DNA of 64,000 bases, from contig NZ_RZYA01000003.1 in assembly GCF_004005495.1 (NCBI RefSeq), positions 248,001-312,000 of the forward strand. Reading direction: 5' to 3'. A program made the position numbers and the translations under genes. This DNA comes from Streptomyces antnestii. Lineage in GTDB: Bacteria; Actinomycetota; Actinomycetes; Streptomycetales; Streptomycetaceae. This document shows, in pieces, positions 60,354 to 64,000 of the stretch. Under the pieces are notes generated by a model that was not told the origin of the DNA, made no database searches, and saw nothing but the letters and a program-made list of their open reading frames with translations. The first letter of the stretch is position 1. The number at the start of each line of letters is the position of its first letter.

Positions 60354-62180
60354 CTAGAACGCGGCCTCGTCCAGCTCCATCAGGTCGAGCTCGACCTTCT
60401 CGGAGAGGCGGCGCTCCAGGCCGACGCCCGGCAGGACGTTCGCGGCGAAGAACTTCGCGGCGGCGATCTTGCCCTGGTAGAAGGGCACGTCCTTGGCGGA
60501 GGCGGTCTCCAGCTTCTCGGCGGCGACGGCCGCGCCGCGCAGCAGCAGGAAGCCGACGACGACGTCACCGGAGGCGAGGAGCAGGCGGGTGGTGTTGAGG
60601 CCCACCTTGTAGATGTTCTTGGTGTCCTGCTCGGTGGCCGCGAGGTCGGTCAGCATGACGCCGACGATGGCCTCGAGCTCGACGGCCGCCTTGGCGAGCG
60701 CGTCGCGGGCCGGGGCGAGGGCCTCGCCGCCGGTGCCGACCGCGAGGAACTGCTTGATCTCCTCGGCGAGGCCGTTCAGCGCGGCGCCCTGGTTGCGGAC
60801 GATCTTCCGGAAGAAGAAGTCCTGGCCCTGGATCGCGGTGGTGCCCTCGTACAGGGTGTCGATCTTGGCGTCGCGGATGTACTGCTCGATCGGGTACTCC
60901 TGGAGGTAACCCGAGCCGCCGAACGTCTGGAGCGACTGCGCCAGCTGCTCGTAGGCCTTCTCCGAGCCGTAGCCCTTCACGATCGGCAGGAGCAGGTCGT
61001 TGAGGGCGTGCAGCGTGGACGCGTCCTCGCCGTTCGCCTCCTTGACCTGGATGTCGTCCTGGACGGCGGCGGTGTGCAGGACGAGCGCGCGCATGCCCTC
61101 CGCGTACGCCTTCTGCGTCATGAGCGAGCGGCGCACGTCGGGGTGGTGCGTGATGGTGACCTTGGGCGCCGTCTTGTCCATGAACTGGGCCAGGTCGGGG
61201 CCCTGGACGCGCTCCTTGGCGTACTCGAGGGCGTTCAGGTAGCCCGTCGAGAGCGTGGAGATCGCCTTCGTGCCGACCATCATGCGGGCGAACTCGATGA
61301 TGCGGAACATCTGGCGGATGCCGTCGTGCTTGTCGCCGATCAGCCAGCCCTTGGCGGGGTGCTGGTCGCCGAACGTCATCTCGCAGGTGTTGGACGCCTT
61401 GAGGCCCATCTTGTGCTCGACGTTCGTCGCGTAGACGCCGTTGCGCTCGCCCAGCTCGCCGGTCTCCCAGTCGAAGTGGAACTTCGGGACGAGGAAGAGG
61501 GACAGGCCCTTGGTGCCGGGGCCGTGGCCCTCGGGGCGGGCGAGGACGTAGTGGAGGATGTTCTCCGACATGTCGTGCTCGCCGGACGTGATGAAGCGCT
61601 TCACGCCCTCGATGTGCCAGGAGCCGTCCTCCTGCTGGACGGCCTTCGTGCGGCCCGCGCCCACGTCCGAACCGGCGTCCGGCTCGGTCAGGACCATCGT
61701 CGAACCCCACTGCCTCTCGACGGCGATCTCGGCGACCTTCTTCTGCGCCTCGTTGCCCTCCTCGAAGAGGATGCCGGCGAACGCCGGGCCCGAGGAGTAC
61801 ATCCAGATCGCCGGGTTCGAGCCGAGCAGCAGCTCCGCGTACGCCCAGATGAGGGAGCGCGGCGAGGTGGTGCCGCCGATCTCCTCGGGGACGCCCAGAC
61901 GCCAGTACTCGGAGTCCATGAAGGCCTGGTACGACTTCTTGAAGGTGGCCGGGACCGGCGCCGTGTTGGTCTTCGGGTCGAAGACCGGCGGGTTGCGGTC
62001 GGCGTCCGCGAAGGACTCGGCCAGCTCGTTCTCCGCGAGGCGCGCGACCTCGTCGAGGATGCTCTTGGCGGTGTCGACGTCCATCTCCGCGAACGGGCCG
62101 CTGCCGTACAGCTTGTCGCGCCCGAGCACCTCGAAGAGGTTGAACTCGATGTCGCGGAGATTCGACTTGTAGTGCCCCAT
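60354..62180 (-). CDS. Acyl-CoA dehydrogenase, long-chain C-terminal-extended type
   Basis: A 608-residue acyl-CoA dehydrogenase with the C-terminal extension of the very-long-chain (DUF1974/FadE5-type) group. ATG 62180 ([20 protein letters not shown]). FAD/substrate motifs: [20 protein letters not shown] and [32 protein letters not shown] near residue 440 contains the catalytic Glu region. Active in beta-oxidation. Monocistronic, with a dyad in its promoter region and a strong terminator. Confidence 0.93.
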   Translation of the reverse strand: MGHYKSNLRDIEFNLFEVLGRDKLYGSGPFAEMDVDTAKSILDEVARLAENELAESFADADRNPPVFDPKTNTAPVPATFKKSYQAFMDSEYWRLGVPEEIGGTTSPRSLIWAYAELLLGSNPAIWMYSSGPAFAGILFEEGNEAQKKVAEIAVERQWGSTMVLTEPDAGSDVGAGRTKAVQQEDGSWHIEGVKRFITSGEHDMSENILHYVLARPEGHGPGTKGLSLFLVPKFHFDWETGELGERNGVYATNVEHKMGLKASNTCEMTFGDQHPAKGWLIGDKHDGIRQMFRIIEFARMMVGTKAISTLSTGYLNALEYAKERVQGPDLAQFMDKTAPKVTITHHPDVRRSLMTQKAYAEGMRALVLHTAAVQDDIQVKEANGEDASTLHALNDLLLPIVKGYGSEKAYEQLAQSLQTFGGSGYLQEYPIEQYIRDAKIDTLYEGTTAIQGQDFFFRKIVRNQGAALNGLAEEIKQFLAVGTGGEALAPARDALAKAAVELEAIVGVMLTDLAATEQDTKNIYKVGLNTTRLLLASGDVVVGFLLLRGAAVAAEKLETASAKDVPFYQGKIAAAKFFAANVLPGVGLERRLSEKVELDLMELDEAAF

Positions 62181-62233
62181 GGCGACGGCTCCGTTTGGCT
62201 GGGAAGCGGAATCTGGATCTTCGTAAACACGCA

Positions 62234-62247
62234 CTACTAGCAAGTAG
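62234..62247. promoter_or_regulatory. Candidate operator before the acyl-CoA dehydrogenase
   Basis: CTACT-AGCA-AGTAG is an inverted repeat, next to repeated AGCAAG. It lies 54 bp upstream of the start codon. Weak evidence; it does not match the KstR or PaaR motifs. Confidence 0.35.
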
Positions 62248-62374
62248 CAAGCACCTACGATGATGCTACCCGCCGGTAATAAGACGCAACCCCTGACGGG
62301 TCAATGTGAGCAGGGTCTACCCCGGACACCCGGGAAAGCCCACCGGGCCGTCCCCGCTCGGTACGCTGGCCCCC

Positions 62375-62842
62375 ATGTACGGCTACGACCAGACCGCGGG
62401 ACCCGGGCAGCAGTACGCGCCTCCGCAGCAGGGCATGCAGGGCGGGTACGGCCAGCAGGCGCCGCCGCTCTATCCGGAGCCGTCGCCGCCGTCCCTCGCC
62501 GACGCGGTCCGCGCGTTCACCACGGGCTCGATGGCCGCCGAGGACTTCCAGCAGATCTTCGCCACGTCCAAGGTCTACTGCCCGCGCGGCGACAACCCGG
62601 GATTCCTCGCGCTGCACAACACGCAGCAGCCGGTCATCCCGATGTTCACCTCGCTCAAGGAGCTGCGCCGGTACGCCGGCAAGGAGTCCAAGTACTTCGT
62701 GATCACCGGCGCCGAGGTCATCGACCTCCTGCCCACCGGGTACGGCTTCGTCCTCGACATGGAGGGCGAGCACCGGATGGTCTTCGATGCCAAGGCGGTC
62801 GAGCAGATGGTCGACTTCGCGATGCGCCGCATGTACGGCTAG
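62375..62842 (+). CDS. SseB-like protein with Gln/Pro-rich N-terminus
   Basis: A 155-residue protein, ATG 62375 (MYGYDQTAG). The first about 40 residues are Gln/Pro/Tyr/Gly-rich and likely disordered. The domain at about 45-150 fits the SseB family: FATSKVYCPRGDNPGFLAL, VIPMFTSLKELRRYAGK and MVFDAKAVEQM. Function unknown; in related proteins it is an enhanced-serine-sensitivity protein. It ends before a palindromic terminator. Confidence 0.82.
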   Translation: MYGYDQTAGPGQQYAPPQQGMQGGYGQQAPPLYPEPSPPSLADAVRAFTTGSMAAEDFQQIFATSKVYCPRGDNPGFLALHNTQQPVIPMFTSLKELRRYAGKESKYFVITGAEVIDLLPTGYGFVLDMEGEHRMVFDAKAVEQMVDFAMRRMYG

Positions 62843-62868
62843 ATGCCGCCGGTACGCACAGGCATCAC

Positions 62869-62900
62869 GAACGCCCGGAGGGAATTCCCTCCGGGCGTTC
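62869..62900. terminator. 32-bp perfect palindromic terminator
   Basis: Arms GAACGCCCGGAGG and CCTCCGGGCGTTC flank GAATTC. It lies after the SseB-like gene and before the pirin promoter. Confidence 0.85.
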
Positions 62901-62962
62901 TGCGTTCCGGGTGGCAGAAAGTTCTACGTTCAACTAAAGTCGAAGCACAAGGAGGTCCCGAC

Positions 62963-63931
62963 ATGCCTGCAGTGACCGTAGAAAACCCGCTGACCCTGCC
63001 CCGTGTGGCCGCGTCCGCCGATGCCGTGGCACGCCCCGTACTGGCCGTGACGACGGCGCCGAGCGGATTCGAGGGTGAGGGATTCCCGGTGCGTCGCGCG
63101 TTCGCCGGGATCAACTACAAGCACCTCGACCCGTTCATCATGATGGACCAGATGGGTGAGGTGGAGTACGCGCCCGGAGAGCCCAAGGGCACCCCGTGGC
63201 ACCCGCACCGCGGCTTCGAGACCGTGACCTACATCATCGACGGAACCTTCGTCCACCAGGACTCCAACGGCGGTGGCGGCACCATCACCAACGGCGACAC
63301 CCAGTGGATGACGGCCGGCAGCGGCCTCCTGCACATCGAGGCGCCGCCGGAGGCGCTCGTCATGTCCGGCGGGCTCTTCCACGGCCTCCAGCTGTGGGTG
63401 AACCTCCCCGCCGCCGACAAGATGAAGGACCCCCGCTACCAGGACATCCGCGGCGGCCAGGTCAAGCTCCTCACCACCGCCGACGGCGGCGCCCTGCTGC
63501 GCGTCATCGCCGGTGAGCTCGACGGCCACGAAGGCCCCGGCATCACGCACACGCCGATCACGATGGTCCACGCGACCGTCCGCCCCGGCGCCGAGCTGAC
63601 GCTGCCCTGGCGCGAGGAGTTCAACGGTCTCGCGTACGTCCTCGCCGGACGCGGCACCGTCGGCACCGACCGCCGTCCGGTCCACATGGGCCAGACCGCC
63701 GTCTTCGGAGCGGGCTCCTCGCTGACCGTCCGCGCGGACGAGACGCAGGACTCCCACACCCCGGACATGGAGGTCGTGCTCCTCGGCGGCCGGCCCATCC
63801 GGGAGCCGATGGCGCACTACGGTCCGTTCGTCATGAACACCCGCGACGAACTCCAGCAGGCGTTCGACGACTTCCAGGCGGGACGCCTCGGCGTCATCCC
63901 CGGTGAGCGGATCCCGCACACCGGCGGCTGA
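62963..63931 (+). CDS. Pirin-family bicupin protein
   Basis: A 322-residue pirin-like bicupin. ATG 62963 follows AAGGAGG with 7-nt spacing. Iron ligands of the N-terminal cupin are in WHPHRGFETVTYIIDG (three His-type residues) and HIEAPPE. GGLFHGLQLWVNLP is the pirin signature. The second cupin lacks the metal set. Possible quercetinase-like or iron-sensing co-regulator function. Promoter-like TTCTACGTTCAACTAAAG stands upstream. Confidence 0.92.
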   Translation: MPAVTVENPLTLPRVAASADAVARPVLAVTTAPSGFEGEGFPVRRAFAGINYKHLDPFIMMDQMGEVEYAPGEPKGTPWHPHRGFETVTYIIDGTFVHQDSNGGGGTITNGDTQWMTAGSGLLHIEAPPEALVMSGGLFHGLQLWVNLPAADKMKDPRYQDIRGGQVKLLTTADGGALLRVIAGELDGHEGPGITHTPITMVHATVRPGAELTLPWREEFNGLAYVLAGRGTVGTDRRPVHMGQTAVFGAGSSLTVRADETQDSHTPDMEVVLLGGRPIREPMAHYGPFVMNTRDELQQAFDDFQAGRLGVIPGERIPHTGG

Positions 63932-63954
63932 GCCGAATCTGATGCAGCGTCACC

Positions 63955-63988
63955 CGCGTGGCCCCGTCCGGAAGGTCGGGGCCACGCG
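63955..63988 (+). terminator. Terminator of the pirin gene
   Basis: CGCGTGGCCCCG (63955-63966) pairs with CGGGGCCACGCG (63977-63988) around TCCGGAAGGT; starts 24 bp after the pirin stop. Confidence 0.8.
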
Positions 63989-64000
63989 CGCGTGATGGCC

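Overview
The window is a stretch of high-GC actinobacterial chromosome. Gene content, codon bias, GTG/TTG starts and ATGA start/stop overlaps all point to Streptomyces. It opens in the conserved actinobacterial growth cluster (fhaA, fhaB, PP2C phosphatase, rodA/ftsW-type gene, pbpA, pknB, all on the minus strand). In the streptomycetes I know, this cluster lies close to oriC. A perfect 14-bp ParB site (parS) at 31337-31350 and several DnaA boxes fit an origin-proximal position. I see no integrase, transposase, CRISPR array or biosynthetic core gene, so this reads as core genome rather than an island.

Layout. 1-7753: signalling and cell-wall operon. 8367-8450: tRNA-Leu(CAG) with a strong terminator, followed by repeats, a palindrome and DnaA boxes. 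8816-11722: DUF2252 kinase-like protein, HPD-motif J-domain protein, rhodanese. 11735-16884: acyl-CoA dehydrogenase, then the phenylacetyl-CoA epoxidase operon paaABCDE on the minus strand. 17147-19981: DUF5819 protein, HTTM membrane protein and SpoU-type RNA methyltransferase. 20058-24070: paaN, divergent from paaH and a TetR-family regulator. 24092-28498: Lrp/AsnC regulator, divergent from a branched-chain-type 2-oxoacid dehydrogenase operon (E1 alpha, E1 beta, E2). 28649-33532: a mobA-DUF6457 fusion, moeA, a K+ channel with RCK domain, and a quinone oxidoreductase. 33700-38809: a secreted repeat protein, the proteasome activator Bpa and two divergent Ser/Thr kinases. 38834-41170: APH-fold kinase, PPOX-fold protein, DevR-type response regulator. 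41528-45103: a second E1/E1/E2 operon. 45224-50647: K15-type DD-peptidase, GntR regulator with MFS transporter, a mycothiol-isomerase-fold protein, a nitrilase-family amidase and a LURP-one protein. 50701-63931: YihY protein, GlxA-type regulator, cupin, thioredoxin/NHL protein, DUF4232 lipoprotein, SARP/NB-ARC/TPR regulator, M18 aminopeptidase, long-chain-type acyl-CoA dehydrogenase, SseB-like protein, pirin.

How the parts connect. The clearest system-level signal is a 14-bp dyad (ACCGAACGATCGGT) present in identical form before paaA and between paaN and paaH, and with one change before the first 2-oxoacid dehydrogenase operon. The TetR-family gene downstream of paaH is the natural candidate repressor. 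The phenylacetate genes and one of the two dehydrogenase complexes therefore look like one regulon. That suggests, as inference only, that the complex may supply phenylacetyl-CoA from phenylpyruvate rather than act only on branched-chain oxoacids. The three PaaR-type promoters also each carry DnaA-box-like 9-mers nearby.

Limits. Everything rests on reading motifs and translations by eye. No database search, alignment or folding calculation was run. pknB is cut by the window edge. Start codons are argued from ribosome-binding sites and family length and could be off by a few codons in places noted.
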